A stretch of DNA of 64,000 nt, taken from Zygnema cylindricum (Eukaryota > Streptophyta > Zygnematophyceae > Zygnematales > Zygnemataceae). The notes under the pieces are model-generated. The model saw only the letters and a program-made list of their open reading frames with translations, was not told the origin of the DNA and ran no database searches. The number at the start of each line of letters is the position of its first letter. Within the stretch, counting starts at the first letter, position 1. The position numbers were made by a program, and so were the translations under genes. Shown piece by piece: positions 33,202-44,882 of the stretch. Where the stretch lies: contig JBBHKE010002839.1 of the NCBI GenBank assembly GCA_037447655.1, forward strand, positions 1 through 64,000, written 5' to 3'.

Positions 33202-35655
33202 TACATATTCACATTCCCATAGTGTAGCCGCTTTTTGGTGCGTCCCTATGTAATTGAAAGTAAGTGAATTTGTTGTCTATTCTTCGTACACGTTCTTCAA
33301 GTGTCACCATGCACAAGAACGAAATCTTTAATTTAAGTTTGTAACGATTGTATACATCGACGATGCCTGTGACGGTTGTCTACAATATGTAATGTTGCGT
33401 TTTTTTTTTGAAACTGCTTGTGACGTCTCATGTCTTGACATTGTAGACGTAGAACCTTTCAACCTTGTGTTGTTCATGGTTGAAGACGATGCTTTCGTCT
33501 TTGCCCCTCATGTCCTGTTGTTGTCACATGCCTCTCGATGGAACTCCGACCTTACCAATAGATATACCACAAGTAATTAAATGCTTTTACCTTTACCGTT
33601 CTAGTTTTTTCATAGATGTCATCAATTTATTGTTATTATAGGGGTGTTGGAATATTGGGAGAATTGGCGGTTTAGCCGATGTGAAGTGACGCTCAGTTTC
33701 AGTTGGCGTAGGTTTTATTCATATTCAGTTTGAGTCGTATTTTGGTTTAGTTGTGTTAAATGTTGACGTAGAAGGTTATTTCGGTTTTTGTGACGTCGTC
33801 GGTATTATTTGGTATTGTAGGACTCTTTAGTGAAGTAGTGAGTTGGACTTATTTTTAGTGCACGCTCTCTGCACCATGTAGTTTTGATGACAATGTGTCT
33901 TGTTAGGCGTAGCGAGAAATGTTCCGCGCGCCAATGTGTTTTGTACGGCGAACGTACGCATGTGGACTGCGGCGTTTATTGGTTGGTTTCCTAGTTGGTA
34001 TTTGTGGCAGCTAGTTTTCAATCCCTTAAAGGTGTTTAAAGAACGATTTTGGTAGTCTAATATCATCAGAGTTAGTGATCAGAGTTAGTTATCGGTGTAA
34101 GTGAGTGAGTGAGGAGATATTTTGTAAGTGAGAAAATTCAATAAGATAAAGTTATATTTTGTTGAGCTTCTGCATTTTTTGTAAGACTGTGAGTTGTACC
34201 TTTGTTGTTTGCTTCCGCTGTGACTTGTAAGTGTTCTGTGAGTGTGTCCGGCGATCCTATTTGTAACAATGGCGACATGTTCACGATGGCAACTTCAAGA
34301 AACGAGGCATCACAAAACATAGTGTCAACAAAAAAATCGATATATTGTGGTATTGTCATAAAAAATATTTTCATATATTTTTTGATTTCTTATTCTATCC
34401 CATTTTTTATTTCTTTAAAATTATATGTTAAGGTGTTTTTTTACATCCAAATGCACTTTTTCTACTTTTTGACACACCTTGTTTTACACGTGCGTATTTT
34501 TGATATGCCTCAAATAATTGAGTAATTTAAACTGGAGGGCAGTTTCGATAGACCTTGTTTTCATAAAATTTCAAACTATTTTTAAACTAGATCCGACGAT
34601 TCGTTCAGAACACAGGTTATAACGTAAACAACAATCGTATGGAAAAAATGATTGAGGGGAGGAGGGGTTTGAAAAATATTTAGAATGATCGACGTACGGA
34701 GGTATCGCGATATTTATCGACCCGGTAACTCGTCGCGATGTTTCCTAATTGTGTTGCAATATGAAACATTTCGATATAACAATGCGATATTGAATATCGG
34801 TCGGTAAAAAAAAGACACATTTTGAATATTGGCAAGAGGCACTCGATGCACAACACTACAGCTAATGTTTTGTCTCGTTAGCCATTTGGCGATAACCGAT
34901 ATGTACTCGGTTTTAAACTATTGATAACCGGTATATTGGTTTGGTATGTTGGCAACGGAATTATCGCGATAAAAACTGATATATCGCGATGAATTACCGA
35001 TAATTGGGCCTCATAGTTATTGGCGATAATTGCATGTTATAGACCGTACACCTGTATTGTTTTGTACGGAAGTATGGAACGGATTGCCATACGTGGCACA
35101 CCAGGCTATATAATGTAAAAAATATGATACAACAAAGTGTAAAGTACGATGATATAGTATTACTATATTTTTTACACTTACCGACGACAAAAAAATTGTT
35201 GGTTCCGGAGCGATATAGCGGGACCACTCACCGTTCGATGACCGCTAATTATCAGTATCGGTTTCGTCGCGATGATTTTTGACCCGATACACAACACTAA
35301 AAAAAAACCCATAATTTTTGAGTGGACTTCCAACCGTTATTCAAGTTTTACCGTATTTTGTCGTTTACCAGGCTACATTATTTTTAGCATTGTCGCAACG
35401 GCCACGGCTGTACAACTATCTTGGCAATGGGGTCGCGCGTCAGATTCAGCTTCACAAGTTGCGAAGACCCGAAGCGTACCATTTAAGTTATGATCGTACG
35501 GTCCTCGTTGCCGGAGGCCCGCATCGACGGCAGCGATTACGAATTTTGTACAAAACTCTTTAGGTCTTCCTATTTGGTAGGTATGAGAAAGGACGTACAA
35601 TGACCAAATTCAAATACGCGTCCGCGTTAAGACATTTAACTCGATTTGAATAAAA
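33202..35655. other. Unassigned DNA, with a TATCGCGATA-rich patch
   Basis: No gene recognised. From about 34,690 to 35,290 palindromic words of the tatcgcgat/cgataacc type recur at irregular spacing. Confidence 0.35.
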
Positions 35656-36191
35656 CATAGTTCAAAAGTAGGTGAAAGTATGCCCATACTATATGCATAT
35701 TGTACGCAAAACATACAATATGACCTTTGTATTGGTTGCAAAATGAAAATAAAATGTAACAAGGTTGAGTTGCACATCGATCGATAGAGAATTAGACGTC
35801 ATGTCTGAATTTTGAAAAACATTCGAACAAAAAAATATTTGTTTGTGAGTTTTGAGGTGCTTTTCATTTAAACCGCTTGATTTGGACGATCGAATGAAAG
35901 CTGATCAAAGTAGCGATCTAAGAAGATCAGATGAAAAGCCCATAACACAACTCACCATAGGACTATCAGTCATACTAGCGTCTGCAATTTTGAACGTCCG
36001 CGTGTTTTAGTTCGCTAAAAAATTTCGTCCGGCGGCGTGGGCTGTACTTTGATCATACGTTATATTCGGACGTTCGTACAGGAGTGTGCACAACGCACGC
36101 ACATACAGTATGCCTCCTCTACGCGAGTTTTGTGTAAAGTTTTGTGCGCCTACAAAAGGCCTACCATAAAAAAACCTACTTTTGAACTATG
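35656..36191. mobile_element. Small TIR element (family T1), copy 2, 536 bp
   Basis: TIRs catagttcaaaagtaggtg and, at the right, acctacttttgaactatg. Flanked by the 8-base direct repeat gaataaaa (35,648-35,655 and 36,192-36,199). An 8-bp duplication suggests a hAT-like superfamily. Confidence 0.75.
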
Positions 36192-36624
36192 GAATAAAAC
36201 AAAAAGGGACGGCTGGATCTCGTCGGCGATCTAATCTTGGTAACTCAAAATGCCGGGATTTCAACGAGGTACGCTGTACAAACTAAGGGAACTTTCGCAT
36301 GTGCTAAAGTTACAGTTATTTTCTGTCGTTTTCCTCCATAACTTAAAAAAAAAACGAGAAAATCCGCAGCCGTACCAAAAAATAAAAATTACCACCGTAC
36401 AAGTTGCGTTACTTTCAAACTTTATATGTACCGTAGTTTGTTGTCTAGCGGGATACAGTTTGTGGCCTAGCGCATTTCGACCCACTTTCGCGTCCTTTCA
36501 ATACATGTTCAAACTTTATATCAAATCACATCGGGAGGTGATTTGAGATAAAGTCCAATAAGGTGACCAAATAAGCAGACGCCGTCGCTCGTGTCTGAAG
36601 TTTTTTACAATATATGTGCGCTGA

Positions 36625-37316
36625 GGGTTGACTTCCATTAGGCGTTTCAGTAATTGTACGGAAAATTTTACTGAGGGGAGTGCCTTCCATTAAGTCGCGT
36701 CATTAAACCACTTTTTATTTGCGTGGCACAATCTCGCTGGTAACACGTAGGTTAATATTAGATGCTTAAAATCTTGAAAGAATCTTAGATTTCAAGTTAT
36801 GAACGTAATATCTGTAGGAATGCAGGTAGTATCTGTTCCAGTGGAGGAAATATCTGTAACAGCGGAGGTAATTAATGCCTCGTTCAGAGGGCATTAAACG
36901 TACTACCCAAAATTTAAAAAGGCAACGACAAAAAGGCGGCGGCAAACTTTGACGGTGGGAGCGTGACGTGATAATTTCAGAGGATTCGCAGCCACTTTGG
37001 CGGAAGGCACATGGCCCTTACGACGTGAACGCACACTCCTCGTGGATTTTTTTGACCTTTTCTACGCGACCTATTTTACACATTCTGTATTCGAGAACTC
37101 TGCTCCCTGTGCATGGTCTTAATAAACTGTAGGGTTAGTGACGTGGCGTCGCAGATAAAAAGTGTAATATAATCAGACGATCAAAATTTACGCCTATAAC
37201 CATGGTTATTTTTCTGTAATGTTGTTTTCCTTTGATTTTTTTTTATGTACGGAGCTGTACGAAACGGTACGGCCGTCAGTAAAAAACCCCACTTTTTCGC
37301 TAATGGAAGTCCACCC
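36625..37316 (+). mobile_element. H1 Harbinger-like element copy 3, 692 bp
   Basis: Ends gggttgacttccattaggcg and, in reverse complement, gggtggacttccattagcga; followed by TTA (37,317-37,319), preceded by TGA. Has the best-preserved termini of the three copies. Confidence 0.75.
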
Positions 37317-38294
37317 TTAGTACCAAAAAAAAAAACACACTACACGTTTCTAGCTTGTGTGTATTGTTTTCGGTGCGCTGATTTCCGTATAGGAACCGTC
37401 TCTCTCAAACACACGTGTCTTCACACATACGGCGTATGAAAAACATTGGCCATCTTTCGGCAAGTGGGAAGACGAAAAAAAAACCGCATTTTTGTGCGAC
37501 AGCAAAAGGTTTTTTAGGGTTTCGACACGTTGACAATGTGGAGTACGGACATTACGAAGTCACAAAATTTTTACAACGTGCGGAAAAATGCCTCAATTTG
37601 AAGCCGAGTGGAAGTTTCGCCTCATTTTGTGTACCACTTTATCTGTCACAATGTTTCGTACACATCTACGTAAGTCACTTTTTTAAGTGACAAGCTATTT
37701 GCATTTACATCCGAATACTCTGAAAGTTGTACGGAGAATCTTCGCTAGAAAACAAAGTAACAATCTAAGTTTCTGTTACATGCGAAAGTACCCCAAAACA
37801 GACCAGACGAGTAATATTTCCAAAGGGGGGAAAAATCCTCGGGAAAGAGATGAGAGGCATGGTTAAGCTCAACACAACACCACAACGCAGTAGTGCCGCC
37901 ATGTATAAAAGTTTATTTCTTTCACGAACACAACACATCTCTCACGACCACAAATTTACTTCTTTCACGATCATAACACATCTTTGATGAACACAACACA
38001 TTAATTCCACCATGTATAGAAATTTGTTTCTTTCGCGAACACAACACAATAGTGTTTTCTCTCACCAACCAAGTAATTCTATAACATACTTCATCGTTTA
38101 CTTATGACACAAACACACGAACACAACAAAAACAAAACATAGTAGTTCCACTATGTATAAAAACTTGCTTTATTCATGATTAGACACAACACATCTCTCA
38201 AACTCATCTCCAACAAACACAACACATTACTTAATTCACTAACAAAACACAAATTTTTGTACGAATATTTTGCCCCATGATGGCTAGAACAGTA
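37317..38294. other. Intergenic DNA with acaacaca-rich stretch
   Basis: From about 37,870 to 38,240 the phrase cacgaacacaacacat recurs loosely (about 60-70 base spacing). No gene. Confidence 0.4.
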
Positions 38295-38459
38295 CACCGC
38301 TAATAGTTGTTAGCGTTATGAACGCTATATCTGCATCCCCAAATTTTGACCCCAAAACCTGAAATATAATTAATAACACTATTTTTTTTACGTTAATTTA
38401 GGTTTTGGTAAATTAGTGTTGATAAATAAAATTTGATGAACTTCTTGAGTAGTGTGGTG
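38295..38459. mobile_element. M1-like MITE, about 165 bp
   Basis: Starts caccgctaatagttgttagc after TA and ends gtgtggtg before TA; the right TIR is diverged. Confidence 0.5.
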
Positions 38460-38930
38460 TACGTGCAATTCTCAGACCTCAATAGATCCTCCAGATAGGC
38501 AGCTCACACAAAACCTTTAGAATAACCCTAACCCTTTTGTGTTTCAACAAGAATAACTACCACCCTGACAGACAAAAACTCTAACCACCTTCACCCGTGT
38601 GAAGACAAGACCCCCCTGAGTCGACAGCAAAAGGAATATTTAAATTTGTTCCTCTGGTCAATAAGTTATGAAAGGTCAAATTTGACCTTTTGAACGAAAG
38701 CACTCTAAGAGAGAGGGGGCTACCTACCAACTTTATTAAGTCCTAAATCCCTCTCTAAACCCTCTATTACTAAAGTACAACACCAATCAAGATAGTGTAA
38801 CGCACAAAAAGGTACATGTGCCGGAGTACTTTCTGTATGACCATCGTACGGCATGGCCAAAACGTCAACGTCGCCATATCCAGATTCACTCTCATATTCT
38901 CTGAAGATGTCGCAAGCCAATGGCGTGGTG

Positions 38931-39817
38931 TGTTGCTTTGAAAGATTTAGCCCTCACTAAGCCTCATAGGTGAGCGGAGTGTTTTTCTCAGTACCTAAAA
39001 TATTTTGTGAAAGTTGGTTCAGTATGTACCTGAATTAATGTTACAGTGAATAGTGAGGGAGTTCACAATGTGACACACTTCAAAACACGCATCGATAAAA
39101 CGAAGATGAGACGCTCTACAAAGATCCGGTCGTACTATTCACACTCACCATAAAGAGCGAGGTGTCACATAAAGTTTCATCTTGAATGAAACATCAGAAG
39201 AACGGACGGTGAAGATTTGCTACAAAAGTAAGGTGATCATCCGAACCACGTCTGGTAGTATCTGACGTATTGACTACAATGTACCGTGACGTTACTTATC
39301 TCTAGTTTGTACAGAAGGCGTGTTTTGTTTGATTAGTGCTCCAATTCAGATTCATTCAGCATGACATACCTTGAGATATTCAGGTATCCACCTTAGAACT
39401 GGTAGATATTATTGTTGCATGGCTGGTATGCCTCCTTCGCTTAGTTAGGGTTGTGAGTAGCTGCTAGCTTTCAGAAGAACATATCTTTTTGTTATATATG
39501 TAGGACTTAGCCATTTCAGAATTAGGAACTTGTTATATCAAAATTATGCTGTGTCATTTTTGATATCTTTGATTGAGAATATTTCTCAGACCTGTTTGCA
39601 AATTTCTGTGTATATTTGCACCTCTGTTCCTTTGTGTATTATCTGCATTGTGTCAGATTTGTAGGCCATTTGGTTGCCTAGTTTGTCTTTGGTTGTGTTC
39701 CAAAGTTGTTTGTTTTTTTTCTGAGCATCTGTGGGAGCTTCTTGCTTTACTTAATTCTGTGATGACTACTCCTGCCTCATCTTCATCCTCAGTGGGTGTA
39801 GTTGCCATAGAACAACA
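38931..39817 (+). repeat. Element A 5' LTR (887 bp)
   Basis: tgttgctttgaaagatttag to gccatagaacaaca. It includes the gag start codon at 39,761, 57 bases before its end. The matching LTR is at 44,883-45,806. Confidence 0.9.
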
Positions 39818-40323
39818 GGTTATGGGCCCATCCTCACGGATCCCAGTTTTTGATGGAAGGAAATACATCTATTGGTCTGACTTGGTTGAGTCATATTTTA
39901 CTCTGGTAAAATTGTTTGATGTAGTTGATGGCAGTCTTGCTGAAATTGATGCATCTTATGGTGGGAAAAATCAGCAGGCCTTACATCTCTTAAAGTTAAT
40001 GATTTCAAAAGATTTACGCATGTCACATATCAAATGAAAAAGACATCAAAGATCTGGTCTTCATTGAAAACTATCTAACTAAAAGCTAATGATCAACATG
40101 AAATTATTATAGGTAGAAATATTTATGATTATAGGTATACAAGAGGTAACATGGTTGAATATTGCAATGGACTTAGGCTTTTGTTAGTAAAGAATGCATG
40201 TTCAGCGGGATACTTCTCTCCTTATCATCAGGCTATGATTCTTTTGCGAGGTCTTCCTGATGAATATAAAGAAGCCTCATCAAACTTAAGAAAGTTGGAT
40301 AAGTCACCTTGGAATGTAGAAAC
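39761..40323 (+). pseudogene. Element A gag (5' part), interrupted
   Basis: Starts MTTPASSSSSVGVVAIEQQ inside the LTR and continues through the PBS as VMGPSSRIPVFDGRKYIYW, the Copia gag N-terminal domain. A stop falls at about 40,035. Beyond it, with another stop, NMVEYCNGLRLLLVKNACSA and LLRGLPDEYKEASS continue the UBN2-type gag fold to the insertion point of element B at 40,324. Confidence 0.8.
39818..39830 (+). promoter_or_regulatory. Element A primer-binding site (initiator tRNA-Met anticodon arm)
   Basis: ggttatgggccca follows the LTR with no spacer. It is complementary to tgggcccataacc, the anticodon arm of plant initiator tRNA-Met, and not to the tRNA 3' end used by most plant Copia elements. 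Drosophila copia is the known precedent for priming from this internal site with a tRNA half. Confidence 0.75.
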
Positions 40324-40563
40324 TGTTGTTTTTAGAAAGCTTTAGTCCTCTTTATGCCTCAGCTGTGAGAGAGAGCTGTTCAGGACTTAAGCTATTTTTG
40401 GTTGAGTTCGGTTCAGTACTTACCGAAATTAGTGTGACAGTGAAGTTGGGAGTTCACGGTTCATTCACACTTGGGACACGTGTCGTCACTTGGGAGAATG
40501 CGTGAGTATGTCCTCCGTGGACGTACGGAAATTCGGCAGGACCACTGGACTTCGTAAAGTCAA

Positions 40564-42444
40564 TCTGTTGACGTTTTTAGCATGGATGCAACTGAAAGGA
40601 ATGAGAAAATACAAGAATATATCATTCTTGAGCAGGTACCTTTTACTCCATCCTCTTCTACTTCTTCTACCTCTCTCCCAAATGCCTCTGGGCCGTCTAA
40701 TACTCCTTCTGGAGCTGCTCCCTCTGTTGATGCTCCTCCCAATACACGCCCTGTGCGGCAAGGTAGGGAACCAGCAGTTCCCGCGTCAGATTTTCCGGGG
40801 GGAAGAAGGCAAAGCAGCCGCCTTCGAGGCGACCGAGTTTAGAGTGCTTTTTCTGCAAGCACAGGGGAGCCGCTTACTATTCATGAAGCTTTTTCTGTTC
40901 CTGAAAAGGAACATTGGATCTCGGCTGCAAATGAGGAGATAAAGTCAATTATGGAAGCCCAAACTTGGGAACTTGTGGAGCTCCCACCGAACCGGAAAGC
41001 TATCGGTTGTAAGTGGGTCTTCAAATTAAAATTGAATCCTGATAATACAATTGAGAGATATAAAGCTAGACTGGTTGCTAAGGGATTTAGCCAAAAGGAG
41101 GGAATTGACTATGAAGAGACCTTCTCTCCTGTAGTTCGCTTTCCTACTGTTAGAGTTTTGCTATCTCTTGCTGCAATAGAGGATATGGAATTGCATCAGA
41201 TGGATGTTAAAACTGCTTTCTTGCATGGTGATTTGGAGGAAGTAATTTATATGAAGCAGCCAGAGATGTATGCAGAAAAAGGGAAAGAAAATCTGGTCTG
41301 TAAACTGTTGAAGTCCCTGTATGGTCTGAAACAGGCTCCAAGACAATGGAACCTAAAATTAGATGAGTTTTTAACCAATCTTGGCTTTACCAGGATCAGT
41401 TCAGACCACTCAGTCTATGTAATGCAAGGTGATGATGGAGTGATTTATGTGGCAGTTTATGTAGATGATTTGCTACTGATTAGCAAATCTATCAATGAGA
41501 TTAATAAAATAAAATCAGCTTTGAATTCCCGGTTTGAAATGAAAGACTTGGGTGAGGCTAAGTATATTCTAGGAATTCAAGTAGAAAGAGACAGGAAACA
41601 GAAAATTATTTATTTAACTCAAAAGGAAGCAATCAAGAACATGTTAGAAAAGTTTGGCATGTCGGACGCAAAGGGGAGTGCCACTCCAATGGAATTCAGG
41701 CAGAAATTGGAAGGCACGGAAACGGATGGTGGTGTTTTGGTTGATGATTTCTTAGATTCAGGGGAGGCAGATTCTATGTCCTCCATTCCTTACAGGCAGA
41801 TTGTCGGAAGCCTCATTTATTTCATGAATTGTACTCGTCCCGACATCGCAGCAGCGGTTGGAGCCTTAAGCCGAAGTCTTCAGAATCCAAGGAAATCAGA
41901 CTTTGAGGCAGCAAAGAGAGTTCTTCGTTATCTTGCAGGAACTCAAAATCTTAGACTCTCTCTCGGTGGAGAGGAAGTCAAAATTCATACATGGAGCGAT
42001 GCGAGCTACGGAGATATGCCAAGCCGACGCTCCACCACCGGATACATTTTGAAGATCGGAAGTGGAACTTGCTGCTGGAGTAGCAAACTTCAGAAGGTAA
42101 CGGCTCAGTCTACCATGGAGGCTGAGTACATGGCTGCCAGCTCGGCAGTTAAGGAGTTACTTTGGGTAAAGTCTCTTCTCAAAGAGCTTCTCTTTATGCA
42201 ATCTGGACCACAGATAGTGTGGTGTGATAATCAGGCAGCAATCGCTATTGCATCTAATCCCAGTCATCACTTTAAGAGTAAGCACATTGATATCAAGCTA
42301 CACTTTGTAAGAGAAAAGGTGATGGGAAAAGTCTTGAAGTTGAGTTATTTACCGGATGAGCAAATGGTGGCTGATATGATGACGAAACCCTTACCTGCTC
42401 CCAAATTGAAGTTCTGTAGAGAGGCATGTGGACTGAGTGACTAG
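40564..42444 (+). pseudogene. Element B pol remnant: RT and RNase H nearly intact
   Basis: One frame runs from 40,564 to 42,444 with a single in-frame TAG at 40,840-40,842. Before it lies the Ser/Pro-rich integrase-RT linker (SSSTSSTSLPNASGPSNTPS). After it comes RT (WISAANEEIKSIMEAQTWEL, IGCKWVFKLKLNPDNTIERY, LYGLKQAPRQWN, YVDDLLLISKS at about 41,457-41,490) and RNase H (WSDASYGDMPSRRSTTGY, WCDNQAAIAIASNPSHHFKS, KHIDIKLHFVREKV). From 40,951 there are 497 uninterrupted codons. RT copies RNA into DNA and RNase H removes the template. The element cannot be autonomous because gag, protease and integrase are gone. Confidence 0.9.
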
Positions 42445-42467
42445 CAGAGTCTAAAGCTTTAGGGGAG

Positions 42468-43205
42468 TGTTGTTTTTAGAAAGCTTTAGTCCTCTTTATG
42501 CCTCAGCTGTGAGAGAGAGCTGTTCAGGACTTAAGCTATTTTTGGTTGAGTTCGGTTCAGTACTTACCGAAATTAGTGTGACAGTGAAGTTGGGAGTTCA
42601 CGGTTCATTCACACTTGGGACACGTGTCGTCACTTGGGAGAATGCGTGAGTATGTCCTCCGTGGACGTACGGAAATTCGGCAGGACCACTGGACTTCGTA
42701 AAGTCAATTCTACGGTGCCAAATCCTCTAATCGGACCGCTGACAGCCGCCGCCAACAAATAGTGACGAGGCGTGACTAGATCATTATCACTTTACGTTGT
42801 CTTAACTTCGGTGTAAATATTTTTGATAGAATGTTAGATGTACGGCTGGAATGCCTCCGTACAGCTTAGCGTAGTTTCGGTGTATAAAAGTAGGACTTAG
42901 TGAATTTGATTTTTAGGAACAAATGATATGAAAACTGTACACTCAGTTTTATGTAATTTCATTTCTACATATCTCACAGATTTGTGAGCAGAATTGATTG
43001 AAATTTTGTGTGTGTGTTCCTTTGTATGTTAGCTACATTGTGGCAAATTTTCAAGACGTTTGGAGCGTTTTTCTGAATGTTATAGTCTGTCAAAGTTTCT
43101 GTTCAGCCATCGGTATTTGTGGAAGCTTCCTCTCTTGATTTGTTCTACGATGACTACTGCTGCATCTTCTTCATCTTCAGTGCCAGTAATTGTGTCAGAA
43201 CAACA
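42468..43205 (+). repeat. Element B 3' LTR (738 bp)
   Basis: Starts tgttgtttttagaaagcttt after polypurine aaagctttaggggag; ends gtcagaacaaca. Contains a gag-like start (MTTAASSSSSVPVIVSEQQ) at 43,149-43,205, mirroring the arrangement in element A. Confidence 0.9.
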
Positions 43206-44882
43206 GAAACAACTATAGAACTAGTGTTAGAGGAAGAATCTATTGTTGCAACTTTTAATTCAGGAAAATCGTCTGTAGCATTTAATGCACAGTATTAAGG
43301 AAACAGATAGTATCAAGGAAACATATCTCAGGGGTATTAAGGATATTGTCAACTTTCCAAAAACTGACGGCAAAGAGTTATTTGCCCTTGCAAAACTGAT
43401 GGAGGGAGAAAAAGACCACGGGTGGATCATGGACTCGGGAAGTTCTTCTCACATGTGCTGGAACAATAATGCACATTATTAAGGAAACATATCTCAAGGG
43501 TATCAACGATATTGTCAGCTTTCTTAAAACTGACGACAAAGAGTTCTTTGCCCTTGCAAAACTGATGGAGGGAGAAAAAGACCACAGGTGGATCATGGAC
43601 TCGAGAAGTTTATCTCACATGTGTTGGAACAAGGCTTCCTTTACAGATCTGAAACATATTCCAACTAGGTAGATCTACTATGCTTGTGGTGCCACAGTTG
43701 AAGCAAAGGCTCAAGGAACATTTATCCTTATGTGTGAAATAGATGGGCAGGTAGTTCCTAAAACTCTTTATGATGTATTGTATGTTCTTACCTGTTTAGG
43801 CTTTCCAAGGATCAGCTCGGATCACTCTGTTTATGTCATGGAAGGAGATGATGGTGTGATCCATGTAGTAGTGTATGTGGATGATTTGCTGCTTATCAGC
43901 AAATCATTGAATGAGATTAACAAGTTAAAAGCATCTCTGAATGTCGGGTTTGAAATGAAAGACTTAGGTGAAGCTAAGTACATCCTAGGCATTCAAGTCG
44001 AGAGAGATAGGAGTCAGAGAGTTATATACCTTACTCAGAGAGAGGCCATTGGAAATGTAATTGAAAGGTTTGGCATGGCAGAGGCAAAAGGGAGTGCCAC
44101 TCCTATGGAGCTTAGGCAAAAGGTGGAAAGAAAGGAGACAGATGGAGGAATGACTCTAGAAGATGATATGGAATTAAGAGAGTTAGACTTCATGTCTACG
44201 ATTCCCTACAAACAAGTTGTTGGGATTCTTATCTAATTTATGAAATGCACTTGTCCGGATATTGCACCGGTTGTTAGAGCCCTAAGTTGAAGTCTTCAAA
44301 ATCCGAAAAAATCAGATTAGGAGGTAGAAAAACGAGTTCTGCGATATTTTGCAGAAACACAAGATCTCCAACTATCTTTTGGAGGAGAGGAAGTGAAAAT
44401 CAGCTCCTAGAGCGATGCGATTTTGGTGATATGCCAAGCCGACGTTCTACCACTGGATTTATTCTGAAGATCGGTAATGGTACGTGCTGCTGCACAAGCA
44501 AGCTTCAAAAGGTGACTGCTCAGTCAACCATGGAAGTTGAATACATGGCAGCCAGCTCAGCTGTTAAAGAACTTATTTGGGTAAAGTCTTTATTACAAGA
44601 ACTGAAATTTATGCAATCTGGTACTCAAGTCATTTGGTGTGACAATCAAGCTACTATTGCTACTGGTTCTAATCCCAGTCATCATTTCAAAAGCAAACAT
44701 ATTGATATTAAGTTACATTTTGTGAGGGAAAAGGTGATGGCCAAAATTCTGAAACTCAACTATTTACCTGATGAGAAATTGTTGGTAGATATGATGACAT
44801 AACCTCTACCTGCCCCAAAATTAAAATTTTATAGAGAGGGATGTGGTCTAAGTGGTTAGTAGAGTCTAAATCTTTAGGGGAG
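43206..44882 (+). pseudogene. Element A protease, RT and RNase H remnants
   Basis: After B, the protease motif appears twice: GWIMDSGSSSHMCW at about 43,420-43,463 and RWIMDSRSLSHMCW at about 43,587-43,630, the second with a lost active-site glycine. It then jumps to mid-RT: FPRISSDHSVYVMEGDDGVI, VVYVDDLLLISKS (43,870-43,910), then a stop near 44,236. RNase H runs 44,420-44,802 (DMPSRRSTTGFILKIGNGTC, WCDNQATIA, KHIDIKLHFVREK). All of integrase and early RT is deleted. Confidence 0.85.
43306..43640 (+). repeat. Tandem duplication of the protease segment, about 167 bp unit
   Basis: aaggaaacatatctcagggg to acatgtgctggaaca is repeated directly by aaggaaacatatctcaaggg to acatgtgttggaaca, with about 10% divergence. 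Confidence 0.85.

Larger units (their letters stand above)
40324..43205 (+). mobile_element. Copia element B: internally deleted, nested in A, 2,882 bp
   Basis: 3' LTR 42,468-43,205 (738 bp, tgttg...caaca). The 5' LTR survives only as its first 241 bp (40,324-40,564), which looks identical to 42,468-42,708. Target duplication gaaac at 40,319-40,323 and 43,206-43,210. A single deletion removed the rest of the 5' LTR, PBS, gag, protease and most of integrase. The LTR has a tataaaag at 42,883-42,890. Identity of the LTR pieces implies a recent insertion. Confidence 0.9.
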
